Positions 9,608 through 18,428 of a stretch of DNA of 64,000 bases are shown here, piece by piece (positions within the stretch are counted from its first letter, which is position 1; every line of letters starts with the position of its first letter). Below the pieces are notes generated by a model. The model saw only the letters and a program-made list of their open reading frames with translations, made no database searches and was not told where the DNA came from. This DNA comes from G963674835 sp963674835 (GTDB lineage Bacteria > Planctomycetota > Planctomycetia > Pirellulales > Thermoguttaceae). The position numbers were made by a program, and so were the translations under genes. Location of the stretch: the NCBI GenBank assembly GCA_963674835.2, contig CAXXKC010000003.1:3534001-3598000 (forward strand). Reading direction: 5' to 3'.

Positions 9608-12418
9608 TCAGTGTGGTTGGGATGCGGTTCCAGTGAGTTTGAAGTGATACTGGCCGGAGCCGATTTCGAGAGTTATGTCGCCGGGGGTTTCGCTGGCATT
9701 GGATACTCCGGGGACGCCGGCGAGGAATGCGTTGTCTCGCCACACGGGTGTGCCGCCCTCCTCCAGCACGAGGTTCTTGAGGGCGAGTTTGGGAACGGAG
9801 ATTTTGGCCTGGGCGTTGACCGGGATGGTCACGTCGAGGGTGATGCCATCGTCGGTGCGATTCCAGGCCGACGATAGTATTCCGCGGACGGTTTTGACGG
9901 AGGCGCTTGCGTTTTGGAGGTCGCCGACGACGTGGGGCCGAATGGTGATGTGGCGATATCCGGAGGGCGTGTAGTGCGTCGCGTGGAAGGCCGGTCCACG
10001 GATGCCGGCGAGGTCCTCGTAGAAGAGCTTCTCGATCGAGCAGAACATGATCATGCTTTCATGACGTTCGCGGGTCGAGTGTGGCCAGGATCGTCCCCAT
10101 GATTCCCAGATGGTCGTGGCGCCCTGTTTGACCATGTATCCCCAGCCGGGATACGTTGTTGCGGTGGCGAGCTTGTAGAGGAGGCCGGTGTGGCCGTGAT
10201 CGGCGAAGGTGTCGATCATGCAGGTAACGCCGATGTCGCCGGCGTGGAAGCGACCGTGGTATTTGTCGGTGATGTCGTTCACCACGTTCTCGATGACAGC
10301 CTGATCGGCGGTTTCGGGAACGAGGCCGATGGCCAGTGGGACGAGGTTGGATGTTTGCGTGCCACTGGCGTACTGGTTCCGCTTGCGGTCGAACCACTTG
10401 TCGTTGAAGGCTTCGCGGATTCTCCGGGCCAGTTCCGCATAGTGTCGGGCGTCGTCGGCTTTGTGGAGCACGTGGGCGGCTCGGGCCATGACGGAGACAT
10501 CGAGATAGTAGTAAGCGGTCCAGATCAGAGGTGGAGGAGTTTCCTTGGAGATGTACTCTTCTTTTCCGGGGGACTCGCCGGGCGCCATGTGGTCGCCGTA
10601 CGTTCCCTTAACCATGAGATCGTCGGGAGCGAGCGAGGCAAGATAGTCCACCCATTTCTTCATGGCATCGTAATGCTCGGTCAAGATACGGTCGTCGGCG
10701 AAGCACTGGTGGCAGTACCAGACGAGGACGGGGTAGATGCCACCGAAGGCCGTATCGAGCTGAGACACGCTGTAACAAGGCACGATCGCCGAGATCGCCC
10801 CTTTTTGGTCCTGGGTGTCGCGGACGTCGCGGAGCCACTTCGTCCAGAACAGCGGCATGTGCTTGCGAGCGCTGAGAACTGAGTAGACGCCGGAGAGATA
10901 GACATAGGAGATGGGCTCGCGGTAGATGCAATCCATGGGCATGCCGAAGAGGGCGTTTCGAAGGGTCCGAGCGGCGTTGCGGTGGACCTGGTTGAGCAGG
11001 TCGTTGGAGCAATGGAAGTCGCCAGCGAGGTCTTCGGCAGTGTGGACTACGATGCCTTGGAGGTCGTCGGGAGTGGGCGAGCCGGGGTAGCCTGCGATTT
11101 GGACGTAGCGGACCGGATGGAAGGCGAAGGTGGGCGAGTAGACTTCGCCTTGCGGATCGCCTTTGAGCGTGTATTCGTCGGTCGATTTGAGGCCGGGGTA
11201 GCAGAAGATGCGCTCGTCGAGAAGCCCGGTGTCGCTGAGGATCCGTTCGGAGTACTTGATGGTGACCTTGGCGCCGGCAGGACCTTTGACGCGGAGGCGA
11301 GCCCAGCCGGCGAAGACCTGGCCCAGGTCGTAGACGTAGATGCCGGGTTTGGGATTGGTGAGTTTGACGGGGTTGATGGTTTCGAGGGCCTTGATGGGAG
11401 GCATCAACTGTGCGGTGAGTTGGCCTCCGGGCGGTTTCTTGGCGACGGCGTGTGCCCAGCCGGAGTCGTCGTAGGCGGTCGTGTGCCAGCCGGGTTTTTC
11501 GAGACGGGCGTCGTAGATCTCGCCGCCGTAGATGTCGTTGCGGAGGATGGGGCCGGTGGAGGCTTTCCAGGTTTCGTCGGAGGCGACGGTCATGGCGGTG
11601 CCGTCGGCGAACTCGACGTTGATCTGGAGGAGCAAGCGCGGGGAGTCGCCCCACTTGCCGTATTCGGTGAAGTGTTTGTGGTTGCTGTACCAGCCGTTGC
11701 CAAGCACGACACCGACGGCATTTGAGCCTTGCGTCAACTGGCGGGTGACGTCGTGGACGACGTAGAGAACGTGTCGAGCGTAATCGGTGATGGCCGGATC
11801 GAGGAGACGATCGCCGATCTTGCGACCGTTGAGATACAGTTCGGACCAGCCGATTCCGGAGATGTACGCCCGGGCGCGCCGGATGGGCTTGGAAATCGGG
11901 AAGCACTTGCGGAGCAGGGGGGCGGGGGCGTTGCCGGGTTCGTTGGGAGCTGTCTTGCTATCGATGCCGATCCAGTTGGCCTTCCAGTCATCGGGTTTGA
12001 GCAGGCCCATCTCGAACCAGGCCGGTTGGCTCCACGGGCTGACGCGGCCGCTGGAGTCCCAACAGCGGACTTTCCAGTAGCAGCGTTGGGCGCTGGTTAG
12101 GGGGCTGCCTTGGTAGGTGACATTGACGGACTGGTCGGAGGCCTGTTTGCCGCTATCCCACTGGTCGCCGATGTCGGCGGCGAGCTTGTCTTGGCTGGTG
12201 GCAACGAGGATGTGATATGCGGACTGGAGTTGGCCACGTTGGCTGGACTGGAGCACCCAGGTGAATCTCGGCTGAGGCGTTTCGACACCTAAGGGGTTGG
12301 CGGCATATTCGCAGGCGGTTTCGCCGACGGTCAGGAAGGTTTGATCGGCGGCGACGGGCTGCATAGGAGGCAAGGCCGCGAGCAGGAGCAGGGGGGCGAT
12401 GGTGCGCGTGGGGCGCAT
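9608..12418 (-). CDS. Alpha-L-rhamnosidase (GH78-type)
   Basis: 936 residues with a Sec signal (residues 1-24). The order fits GH78: a fibronectin-like N-terminal domain (LGVETPQPRFTWVLQS), a rhamnosidase N domain with the YISGIGWSELYLNGRKIGD segment, a concanavalin-like domain, an (alpha/alpha)6 catalytic domain and a C-terminal beta domain. The usual catalytic string DCPQRDERLGWTGD is replaced by DCIYREPISYVYLSG, so the glutamate is kept but its surroundings are not; specificity may differ. Known activity: removes terminal alpha-L-rhamnose from glycosides and pectic or algal glycans. A RhaT-like rhamnose symporter is encoded at 41940-42998, consistent with rhamnose use. Confidence 0.88.
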   Translation of the reverse strand: MRPTRTIAPLLLLAALPPMQPVAADQTFLTVGETACEYAANPLGVETPQPRFTWVLQSSQRGQLQSAYHILVATSQDKLAADIGDQWDSGKQASDQSVNVTYQGSPLTSAQRCYWKVRCWDSSGRVSPWSQPAWFEMGLLKPDDWKANWIGIDSKTAPNEPGNAPAPLLRKCFPISKPIRRARAYISGIGWSELYLNGRKIGDRLLDPAITDYARHVLYVVHDVTRQLTQGSNAVGVVLGNGWYSNHKHFTEYGKWGDSPRLLLQINVEFADGTAMTVASDETWKASTGPILRNDIYGGEIYDARLEKPGWHTTAYDDSGWAHAVAKKPPGGQLTAQLMPPIKALETINPVKLTNPKPGIYVYDLGQVFAGWARLRVKGPAGAKVTIKYSERILSDTGLLDERIFCYPGLKSTDEYTLKGDPQGEVYSPTFAFHPVRYVQIAGYPGSPTPDDLQGIVVHTAEDLAGDFHCSNDLLNQVHRNAARTLRNALFGMPMDCIYREPISYVYLSGVYSVLSARKHMPLFWTKWLRDVRDTQDQKGAISAIVPCYSVSQLDTAFGGIYPVLVWYCHQCFADDRILTEHYDAMKKWVDYLASLAPDDLMVKGTYGDHMAPGESPGKEEYISKETPPPLIWTAYYYLDVSVMARAAHVLHKADDARHYAELARRIREAFNDKWFDRKRNQYASGTQTSNLVPLAIGLVPETADQAVIENVVNDITDKYHGRFHAGDIGVTCMIDTFADHGHTGLLYKLATATTYPGWGYMVKQGATTIWESWGRSWPHSTRERHESMIMFCSIEKLFYEDLAGIRGPAFHATHYTPSGYRHITIRPHVVGDLQNASASVKTVRGILSSAWNRTDDGITLDVTIPVNAQAKISVPKLALKNLVLEEGGTPVWRDNAFLAGVPGVSNASETPGDITLEIGSGQYHFKLTGTASQPH

Positions 12419-12536
12419 GAGAATGGTGCCTCAATGATGGGCGTGTGGGGTGTTCGCGTGGAGAACTCCGGGAAGCGAGATTGAATACGGCTGAAGGTGT
12501 TGCGCCGTCGGGGCTCGGTCGATAAAGGTGATCGAA

Positions 12537-12560
12537 GACCAGGGATTCGTGGTCCTGGTC
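12537..12560 (-). terminator. Hairpin between beta-propeller gene and rhamnosidase gene
   Basis: GACCAGG (12537-12543) and CCTGGTC (12554-12560) form a perfect 7-bp stem with a 10-base loop in the 188-base gap after the stop of the leftward gene at 12607. There is no T-run, so it may be a pause or stability element rather than a classical terminator. Confidence 0.4.
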
Positions 12561-12606
12561 ATTGGAAGGCGCTCATGAGCAGCTCTAACGGCGTAACGGC
12601 GGAAGG

Positions 12607-14214
12607 TCACTCACGGAACTGGAAGGCGTAGAGTTTGCAGTCGCGGAGGTGGAAGCGGAGGCGAACGGGTTTGCCGGCCAACGGGCTAACGTCGTCGCCG
12701 TTGCGCCAGCGGACGGGCATGCGGACCGAGTTGCCGTTGATGGCGATCGCGTCGGCGCGGGCAAAGCCAGCCAGGGGCTTGCCGTCGGCGTCCAATACTT
12801 CCGCCTCGGCAGAGCCGCCGCCGCTGGTGTCGAGGTTCAGTTCCAGGCGTTTGCCGGAGAATCGCAGCGGTGGAGTGGTCAGCTCGCCGCCGGTGTAGTC
12901 GGCGTCGGCCGAAACGAAGCCGTCGAGGCGGAGGACGGCACGTCCGATTCCGGTGCGGTGTTGTCCGCCGGCCAATGGATCGATATTCGAATCGTGGTCT
13001 CGGTTGTCGCCGAAGTAATAGATCCAGAGCTCGTCACCCATGCGGACCGGGTTGGGTGCTACCCAGACGAATCGCGAGTCGAAGGCGCCTTCGGGGCCGA
13101 TCGCCATGAACGGCTTTCGCTGTCCGACGCGTTGGAATTGCTTGCCGTCGCGGCTGACGAGAAGCCGCACGTCGAATGCCGAAGGTCCCAGGCCCTTTCT
13201 TGATGCCGACGCAGCCAACGATCGCGATTCATCCCGGATACCAGCCGAAACGGCTGGAATCCGGGGCCCCGGTTGCCGCTCAACATGCATTGGCAATGCA
13301 TCCCTCAATTGGCCTGGCCGATCCTGCCAGTGCCAGAACGCTTGGGCGAGCATGATATAGGTGTCTTCGTAGGGGAAAACGGCGGCGCCGTAGTAGTCGA
13401 CCGGGGGCTGCCCGGTGGACGTGGTGTGGGTAGCCAGATCGATCTTGTCGGCTTCCAAGGCGACGGATTTGTTGTCCCATCCTTTCAGATCGTCCGATTC
13501 GAGGCGGCGGACGGTTCGGTAGCTTCGCTCGCGCGGCTGGAGTCGCACCCAGCGGCGGGTGAAGAGGACGTAGCGGCCGATCTTGGCATCCCGGAAGATG
13601 ATGCTTTGCGTATCCCATCCGCCGGAGCCCGGATTGAGCAGTTCGAACGGGTTCCAGTGGAGCCCGTCGGGCGAGCTGTGCATTTGGAACTGCCCGGTCG
13701 GGTAGGCCTTGGCCTGGGTCTTGTAGCGGTGTTCGGGGGGCGCCTTTGGATCGATCCACACGGAACAGCCGCCGATGGGGCCGGGGAGCACGACGTTGTT
13801 GGCCTTGGAACCAGCGACTTCGTGGAGGTTGAGGATCGGCTTGGTGAAGTGCAAGCCGTCGTCGGACTCGGCGTAGCACACCCGCCAATCGTGATCGTAA
13901 GGCCCCGGCCCAGTCATGTGCAGAAGCCCGTACCAAAGGCGCACCTTGCCGCCATCCTTGAGCACACTGGGATAGGCGCTGAAGTGCGAGTCCTTTTCCC
14001 ATGGCTGGTCGGGCACGATGAGCGGGTGGCCGTCGCGGCGTGGAGAATTCATATTGAGGCTGACACCGCGGCTGGAATCGACGAGGCTGCTGTCGATGAA
14101 GCACTGCTTGGTGTGGCCGATGTCGCGCACGGACGGCGACGGGGCAGCCGATTGGGCCGTCGTGGGCAGGAAAAGAAGGACACCGGCCAGGAGGAGGTTT
14201 GCGGGGCACTTCAT
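12607..14214 (-). CDS. Secreted five-bladed beta-propeller glycosidase-like protein with an inserted palindromic repeat
   Basis: 535 residues, Sec signal at 1-22. The sequence is a run of propeller blades of the GH32/43/68-like kind (SPRRDGHPLIVPDQPWEKD, VRLWYGLLHM, CYAESDDGLHFTKP, QMHSSPDGLHWNPF, ELWIYYFGDNRDHDS) with a C-terminal beta-sandwich ending in VRLRFHLRDCKLYAFQFRE. The gene at 20865-22396 encodes a paralog with the same blade order and ending. Relative to the paralog it carries about 36 extra residues (around LPMHVERQPGPRIPAVSAG to AASASRKG), exactly where a 109-bp mobile palindromic repeat sits (13201-13309). The frame stays open through the repeat. Likely binds or hydrolyses a glycan; no activity can be assigned. 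Confidence 0.8.
   Translation of the reverse strand: MKCPANLLLAGVLLFLPTTAQSAAPSPSVRDIGHTKQCFIDSSLVDSSRGVSLNMNSPRRDGHPLIVPDQPWEKDSHFSAYPSVLKDGGKVRLWYGLLHMTGPGPYDHDWRVCYAESDDGLHFTKPILNLHEVAGSKANNVVLPGPIGGCSVWIDPKAPPEHRYKTQAKAYPTGQFQMHSSPDGLHWNPFELLNPGSGGWDTQSIIFRDAKIGRYVLFTRRWVRLQPRERSYRTVRRLESDDLKGWDNKSVALEADKIDLATHTTSTGQPPVDYYGAAVFPYEDTYIMLAQAFWHWQDRPGQLRDALPMHVERQPGPRIPAVSAGIRDESRSLAASASRKGLGPSAFDVRLLVSRDGKQFQRVGQRKPFMAIGPEGAFDSRFVWVAPNPVRMGDELWIYYFGDNRDHDSNIDPLAGGQHRTGIGRAVLRLDGFVSADADYTGGELTTPPLRFSGKRLELNLDTSGGGSAEAEVLDADGKPLAGFARADAIAINGNSVRMPVRWRNGDDVSPLAGKPVRLRFHLRDCKLYAFQFRE
13201..13309. repeat. Palindromic repeat, copy 1, inserted in frame inside a coding sequence
   Basis: 109 bases, from TGATGCCGACGCAGCC to GCATCCCTCAAT, about 85% identical by eye to 16645-16753 and clearly related to 43018-43073. 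Its core GGATACCAGCCG / AAA / CGGCTGGAATCC folds into a hairpin. Here it lies inside the beta-propeller gene 12607-14214 and is translated on the minus strand without stop codons. Confidence 0.85.
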
Positions 14215-14251
14215 GGTCGGACTCCCGGGGTGAGAACAATGGTGCCGGAGG

Positions 14252-16162
14252 CTACCATTGGGCCAACGGCTTGATCTCGGGCGGTTGCGTGGTATCGGCG
14301 TTGTCGGTCAGCGGCTGGAAGAGGACCGCGAGGCGGAGATTGCTGACGCCGGGCAGATGAACAGTGAGTTTCTGGACGCCCTTATTGTCGGCCTGCTTGG
14401 CGGGATGCGGCGAGTCGGGCAGAGGCTCGGCGGGCCGAACCTCGAACTTGGCGTCGGCCGGGGCGAGCAGCCGTGCCGTTAGCTTCTTGTCTTTGCGGGT
14501 CAGCGTAACGGTGCGCCCATCGTCGGAAAGGGTCGCTTGGGCGCGAGTGTGCATGAACCACCAGACGGTGACGGGCTGGGCGGCTTCGATTTCGTCCTGG
14601 AGGAGGACGGCGCGCCGGTCGAGCATCGCCAGGCCGCGCTCGACGCGTTTGGCATGGCTTGCGTAGGCGGACGTGAGATCGGCGATGGCGATCGTGCGGT
14701 TGGGGCCGGACTGGAAGCGAGCGATTTTTGCATCCGCCTGGGGCTCCTGGTCGGGAGTTGCGCCGGGGTTAATCAACAGGGTGTTGTGCCCTTCGGCGCG
14801 GAGGCGGTAGTATTCGTATCGATTGCGTCCGAAGTAGCCAGGGAGGTTGTAGTTATCGCTGCCGAGGTCCGTCGCCCAGCGCTGGCCGAGGGCGTCGAGC
14901 ACGAAGGTGCCGAGATCGAGATGGTTGTGGTTGACTCGGTTCGAGCCGGCCTGCATGCCGACGAAGAGGGCTTGCGGGTCGTTCCATGCGCTGCGCATGG
15001 TGACGGCTTCGACGTGTCGGTAGTACTTGTCGGTAGGCAAGCCTGCCTGGACCGGGTCGACGGTGGGTTTCTGGTACCAGATGATGGCGCGTGCGCTGGG
15101 GCGGACGTGGTGGACGGCAAACCAATCGCATACGGGCAAATCGAACCGGCGGGCCAGCCAGAAGAGGCACATGGGTCTTTTTACAGACGATCCGCTGTCG
15201 GCGAAGTTGAACGTTTGGTTGATGGGGCTGGTCATGTAGATGGGAAAGAGTCCGGTTTGGGAGAAACCGGGCATCTCGGCCAGGCCGAACTCGGAGCCGA
15301 GGGCCGACTGGAGCGCGGCGAGCATGAGGACGTTGTAGGAGGTGGCATAGGACCAGTAGCCGGGTCCCTCGGCCCAGGCGCCGTCGGGGGCGTAGCTGGC
15401 CATCGCCCGCGGGATGCTCTTGATCGCATTGTGGACGATTTGTCCGGCGAGTTCCGGCTGTTCGTCACCGATGGCGAGGGCGCCGACGGTGAGGCCGCCG
15501 TTGCAGACCTGATTCCAATTGTGCACGGACTTGGACCAACCTCCACGATGGTAGACGGCGAGGCCAGGCTTGAGCCCCATTTCGACGATGGCGTTGCGGA
15601 TGGTGGCGCGTTGCGAATCGGTCCACGTATCGAAGAGCCAGTCGTAGGCGATGGCCAGGGCGTGGGTCATTTCGGCCGTGTCGAGGAAGTGGCGAGGATT
15701 GAAGTCGGGGAAGGCGGCGACGGTGTCGATTTCCTTCCAGAGGCGATCGAGATGGCGGCGGTCGCCGTGCAAACGGTAGGCGAGGGCAAGCGTGTAGACA
15801 TGGGCCATAACGCTACGGCTGGTGCTCAAGAGGCGAATTCCGTCGGGCAAGACGTGGCGGGGCAGAGGCTCATCGAGCAGCGAGTTGGCCTCGTCGACAA
15901 TCGCCTTGTCCCACGCCGTCAGCACGGGGTCGTCGGCGATGCGCTTGCGTAGTTGGTCGAAGCCGGCGTTGTCGATGAGCAACCGGGGGTGGCCGGGCTT
16001 GAGCTGTTTGATCAGTTCTTCTGCGGATGGAGGATCGACGGCCGCGGCCTTGGGTGCGGCATTGTCGGCGGCGGTCGCCGTATGGGTCGGGAATTGGCTG
16101 AGCGTGAGCGTGAGGAGAATGGTGAGCGTGACTGGGAGGATATGGCGGGGGGCTTGCGGCAT
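14252..16162 (-). CDS. Secreted heparinase II/III-like polysaccharide lyase
   Basis: 636 residues from ATG 16162, which gives a Sec signal (residues 1-32); the open frame upstream has no homologous look. The N-terminal half is an (alpha/alpha) toroid (HALAIAYDWLFDTW, GGWSKSVHNWNQVCNGGL, DGAWAEGPGYWSYATSYN) as in alginate and heparin lyases. The C-terminal half is the Hepar_II_III beta domain with NRVNHNHLDLGTFVLDALG and AEGHNTLLINPG, whose histidines are the expected active-site and metal-site residues. The family cleaves uronic-acid-containing polysaccharides by beta-elimination. Likely works outside the cytoplasm with the neighbouring glycosidases. Substrate (alginate, heparin-like or pectic) not readable. 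Confidence 0.85.
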   Translation of the reverse strand: MPQAPRHILPVTLTILLTLTLSQFPTHTATAADNAAPKAAAVDPPSAEELIKQLKPGHPRLLIDNAGFDQLRKRIADDPVLTAWDKAIVDEANSLLDEPLPRHVLPDGIRLLSTSRSVMAHVYTLALAYRLHGDRRHLDRLWKEIDTVAAFPDFNPRHFLDTAEMTHALAIAYDWLFDTWTDSQRATIRNAIVEMGLKPGLAVYHRGGWSKSVHNWNQVCNGGLTVGALAIGDEQPELAGQIVHNAIKSIPRAMASYAPDGAWAEGPGYWSYATSYNVLMLAALQSALGSEFGLAEMPGFSQTGLFPIYMTSPINQTFNFADSGSSVKRPMCLFWLARRFDLPVCDWFAVHHVRPSARAIIWYQKPTVDPVQAGLPTDKYYRHVEAVTMRSAWNDPQALFVGMQAGSNRVNHNHLDLGTFVLDALGQRWATDLGSDNYNLPGYFGRNRYEYYRLRAEGHNTLLINPGATPDQEPQADAKIARFQSGPNRTIAIADLTSAYASHAKRVERGLAMLDRRAVLLQDEIEAAQPVTVWWFMHTRAQATLSDDGRTVTLTRKDKKLTARLLAPADAKFEVRPAEPLPDSPHPAKQADNKGVQKLTVHLPGVSNLRLAVLFQPLTDNADTTQPPEIKPLAQW

Positions 16163-16502
16163 CGCGGGTTCTCCGGGGAGGGCGGAAAGCGTGGAGATGG
16201 TAGGTGAAAATGCAGTTTCTCCACTGTAGAGGGAACACCGGGGGAATGCAAGGTTTCGGCTAGCGGGTGGTTCGATCGTGTTGGGCGTGCGTCGGAGAGT
16301 TGTGCGATTCGGGGGATCTATTGATGCCTGTATTGAAAACGGAACAAGGGGTCCGAACCAATCCTGATCTTTCGGCCTCCCGATGGTCGGCCTCGTTCCA
16401 GTTCCAATGCAGGACCCAATAGTTGCGGTGGCGCCGGCTTCCCGTGGATGCGCGGTTTGGTGCGTCAGGGGCGCGGGGCAGCCGGGGCTTGACTGGGGAG
16501 TG

Positions 16503-16766
16503 ATAGGGGTTAATCTGGGCATTGAATGAAGTGCCTGCAGGTTGCTTGGTATGAGGGGGCGGTCGAGGATAGAGGCGTGCGGGAGATTCTTGAGTCGAAC
16601 GCCCACTGGCGATCCATGGAGACGCCGGCATGAACACATCCTGTTGATGCCGGCGCAGCCAATGATCGTGATTCATTCCGGATACCGGCCGAACGGGCCG
16701 GAATCCGGGGTCCCGATTGCCGCTCGACGCGTATTGGCAATGCAGGCCTCAATACTTAACCCCTAT
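16503..16766. repeat. 264-bp segment bounded by perfect 11-bp inverted repeats
   Basis: ATAGGGGTTAA at 16503-16513 and its exact reverse complement TTAACCCCTAT at 16756-16766. The right arm starts two bases after the end of the palindromic repeat copy. No transposase is encoded. It may be a small non-autonomous (MITE-like) element or a chance pairing. Confidence 0.45.
16645..16753. repeat. Palindromic repeat, copy 2 (intergenic)
   Basis: 109 bases from TGATGCCGGCGCAGCC to GCAGGCCTCAAT, same length and about 85% identical to the copy inside the coding sequence at 13201-13309. The core CCGGCC / GAAC / GGGCCGG forms a strong hairpin; substitutions in the stem relative to copy 1 largely keep pairing. 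Confidence 0.85.
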
Positions 16767-16789
16767 TCACCGCGCGTTGAGTACCCCGG

Positions 16790-17749
16790 ATGGACAATTC
16801 CAGGCATCTTGTCAGGGTCGGGACGTTTTTGTGCGTGCTGTCGACGATCGGCTACACGGCGTACAACTTGTGTTTGCGCGACGTGTCGGAGCAGTGCGAT
16901 CCGGCGTGGGTCAACTGTGTTCAGGCGTCGGTGAGCGTGGTGGTGCTCGGCGTGTGGCTGGCGTGGCTGGCGATTCGGAAGCGGCCGGTGTTGCCGCCGT
17001 GGAAAGAGCTGCTCGCGCTGGTTGCCCTCGGGGTGGTGACGCAACTGGGCGGCGTGTTGCTTGTCTGGGCGATGAGCATCGTGGGCGTGGCGGTGACGGT
17101 GACGCTTCAGACGGGCGGCATGCTGGCCATCAGCGCCGTTCTGGGCCTGATCGTGCTGAACGAGAAGGTTTCTCGTCAGCAAGTGATCGCCATTTGTCTG
17201 ATTACGCTATCGGTGGTGCTCTTGAGCGTAGGGGCGGAACCGGCGGGCGAGACGACGGTCGCCCGGGGACCGCTGATGATTCTGCTGGGCGTGACGGCGG
17301 GGGTCTTGGCGGGTTTGGCTTTCGCCGTGCTGACGGTCGGCGTACGGAAGGTCGTGACGGGGAACACATCGGCCGCGGTGGTTGTGTTCGTAATCAGCCT
17401 GATGGGGGTCGTTGCGTTGGGTCCCTGGTGCGTGTATCAGCAGGGCGTGGCGGCGCTGGCACAGACGGAGCCCCGCGATTTCGGCGTGATGCTGGCGGCG
17501 GGGGCTCTGAACCTGGTTGCCTTCTTCCTCGTCACGAAGAGCTTGCAGTTGATCTCGGTGGTCCGCGTCAACGTGCTGAACAACGGTCTGACGACCGGAC
17601 TGACCGCGGCAGCAGGCATTATGCTGCTGTCGGAACCGTGGAACCGCACGCTGCTTCTGGGGATTGCTCTGTGCATTGCGGGCATCGGGGTGATCAGTTT
17701 CGCCGAGCCGACGGCGACGTTGGAGGAAACACCCGTGGAAGCGCCGTAG
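16790..17749 (+). CDS. DMT-superfamily (EamA-type) permease
   Basis: 319 residues, strongly hydrophobic throughout, with about ten predicted membrane helices arranged as two EamA-type repeats (first around GYTAYNLCLRDVSEQ...VTLQTGGMLAISAVLGLIVLNEKVS, second around NLVAFFLVTKSLQLISVVRVN...GIMLLSEPW). The NEKVS and SEPW turns are the usual repeat ends before the last helix. Inner-membrane transporter of the drug/metabolite class; ligand unknown. It lies divergent from the lyase gene and 107 bases ahead of a GNAT gene on the same strand. Confidence 0.85.
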   Translation: MDNSRHLVRVGTFLCVLSTIGYTAYNLCLRDVSEQCDPAWVNCVQASVSVVVLGVWLAWLAIRKRPVLPPWKELLALVALGVVTQLGGVLLVWAMSIVGVAVTVTLQTGGMLAISAVLGLIVLNEKVSRQQVIAICLITLSVVLLSVGAEPAGETTVARGPLMILLGVTAGVLAGLAFAVLTVGVRKVVTGNTSAAVVVFVISLMGVVALGPWCVYQQGVAALAQTEPRDFGVMLAAGALNLVAFFLVTKSLQLISVVRVNVLNNGLTTGLTAAAGIMLLSEPWNRTLLLGIALCIAGIGVISFAEPTATLEETPVEAP

Positions 17750-17798
17750 AGCGGGCATCGGATGCTGGGTGGTCGCAGGAAAGCGGCTTGAAGTCGGG

Positions 17799-17832
17799 TT
17801 GGTGGGGCTCGCTGCGCTCGGCCCACCCTACG
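17799..17832. repeat. GCTCGCTGCGCTCGG intergenic repeat, copy 2
   Basis: TTGGTGGGGCTCGCTGCGCT then CGGCCCACCCTACGG, the best-preserved copy, with complementary GGTGGG and CCCACC ends. It sits in the 107-base gap between the DMT permease and GNAT genes. Confidence 0.8.
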
Positions 17833-17856
17833 GTTTGGTGACGGAAGGGTGGATTC

Positions 17857-18402
17857 GTGGCATCGGTGTTTCGGATTGTTGCTGAGGGATCGTTGACGGC
17901 GGGGGAGGACGCGGCGATTCGGGGGGCGTTGTGCGTTTGTTTCCCGCCGGACCGTGAAGTGTTTGCCCGGACGCGATCGTGGCATGGCACGTATCCGACG
18001 TGGTCGGTGGTGGTGACGGAAGGGGAGAAGGTCATCGCGCATGCCGGCGTGGTGGAGCGGGAGATCGCGGCCGGTGAGGAGCGGGTTGCGGTGGCCGGCA
18101 TTCAGAACGTGCTGGTGATGCCGGAGCACCGTGGGAAGCAGCTGTTTCGGCGGATGATGACGGTGGCGATGGACGAGGCGCTGGGCCGAGACCTCGACCT
18201 GGGCCTCTTGTTCTGCACGCCGGAGATCGGGCGCCTGTATACGAAGCTGGACTGGCGTCAGGCGACGGGGCGACGGGTTGTGTGCCTGGGCGAGAGCGGT
18301 GCCCTCGAGACGATTCCGGCGAAGAACGTGACGATGTTCTATCCGCTGCGGCGGGCTGAGCTGCCGCCGGGCGATCTGGATCTGCTGGGCGCCGACTGGT
18401 GA
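17857..18402 (+). CDS. GNAT-family N-acetyltransferase
   Basis: 181 residues beginning at a GTG (17857) with GAAGGG a few bases upstream. The acetyl-CoA binding motif A is visible as QNVLVMPEHRGKQLFRRMM (about residues 88-106), preceded by the usual beta strands (WSVVVTEGEKVIAHAGVVERE). The family transfers an acetyl group from acetyl-CoA to an amine. The acceptor is unknown. It ends 26 bases before the convergent stop of the Tat-exported glycosidase gene. Confidence 0.75.
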   Translation: MASVFRIVAEGSLTAGEDAAIRGALCVCFPPDREVFARTRSWHGTYPTWSVVVTEGEKVIAHAGVVEREIAAGEERVAVAGIQNVLVMPEHRGKQLFRRMMTVAMDEALGRDLDLGLLFCTPEIGRLYTKLDWRQATGRRVVCLGESGALETIPAKNVTMFYPLRRAELPPGDLDLLGADW

Positions 18403-18428
18403 TTCGGCCGGGGCCGACGACGCGCCGG

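Larger units (their letters stand above)
16163..16789. other. Intergenic region carrying a palindromic repeat between 11-bp inverted repeats
   Basis: About 630 bases upstream of two divergent genes (lyase to the left, DMT permease to the right). No convincing gene. It holds the repeat at 16645-16753 and the flanking inverted repeats at 16503-16513 and 16756-16766. Confidence 0.65.

Noticed and set aside
14537..15952. 471-codon plus-strand frame over the heparinase-like gene
   Set aside because: Mirror frame of a gene with clear signal peptide and lyase motifs; composition (Gly/Val/Glu-rich) typical of such shadows.
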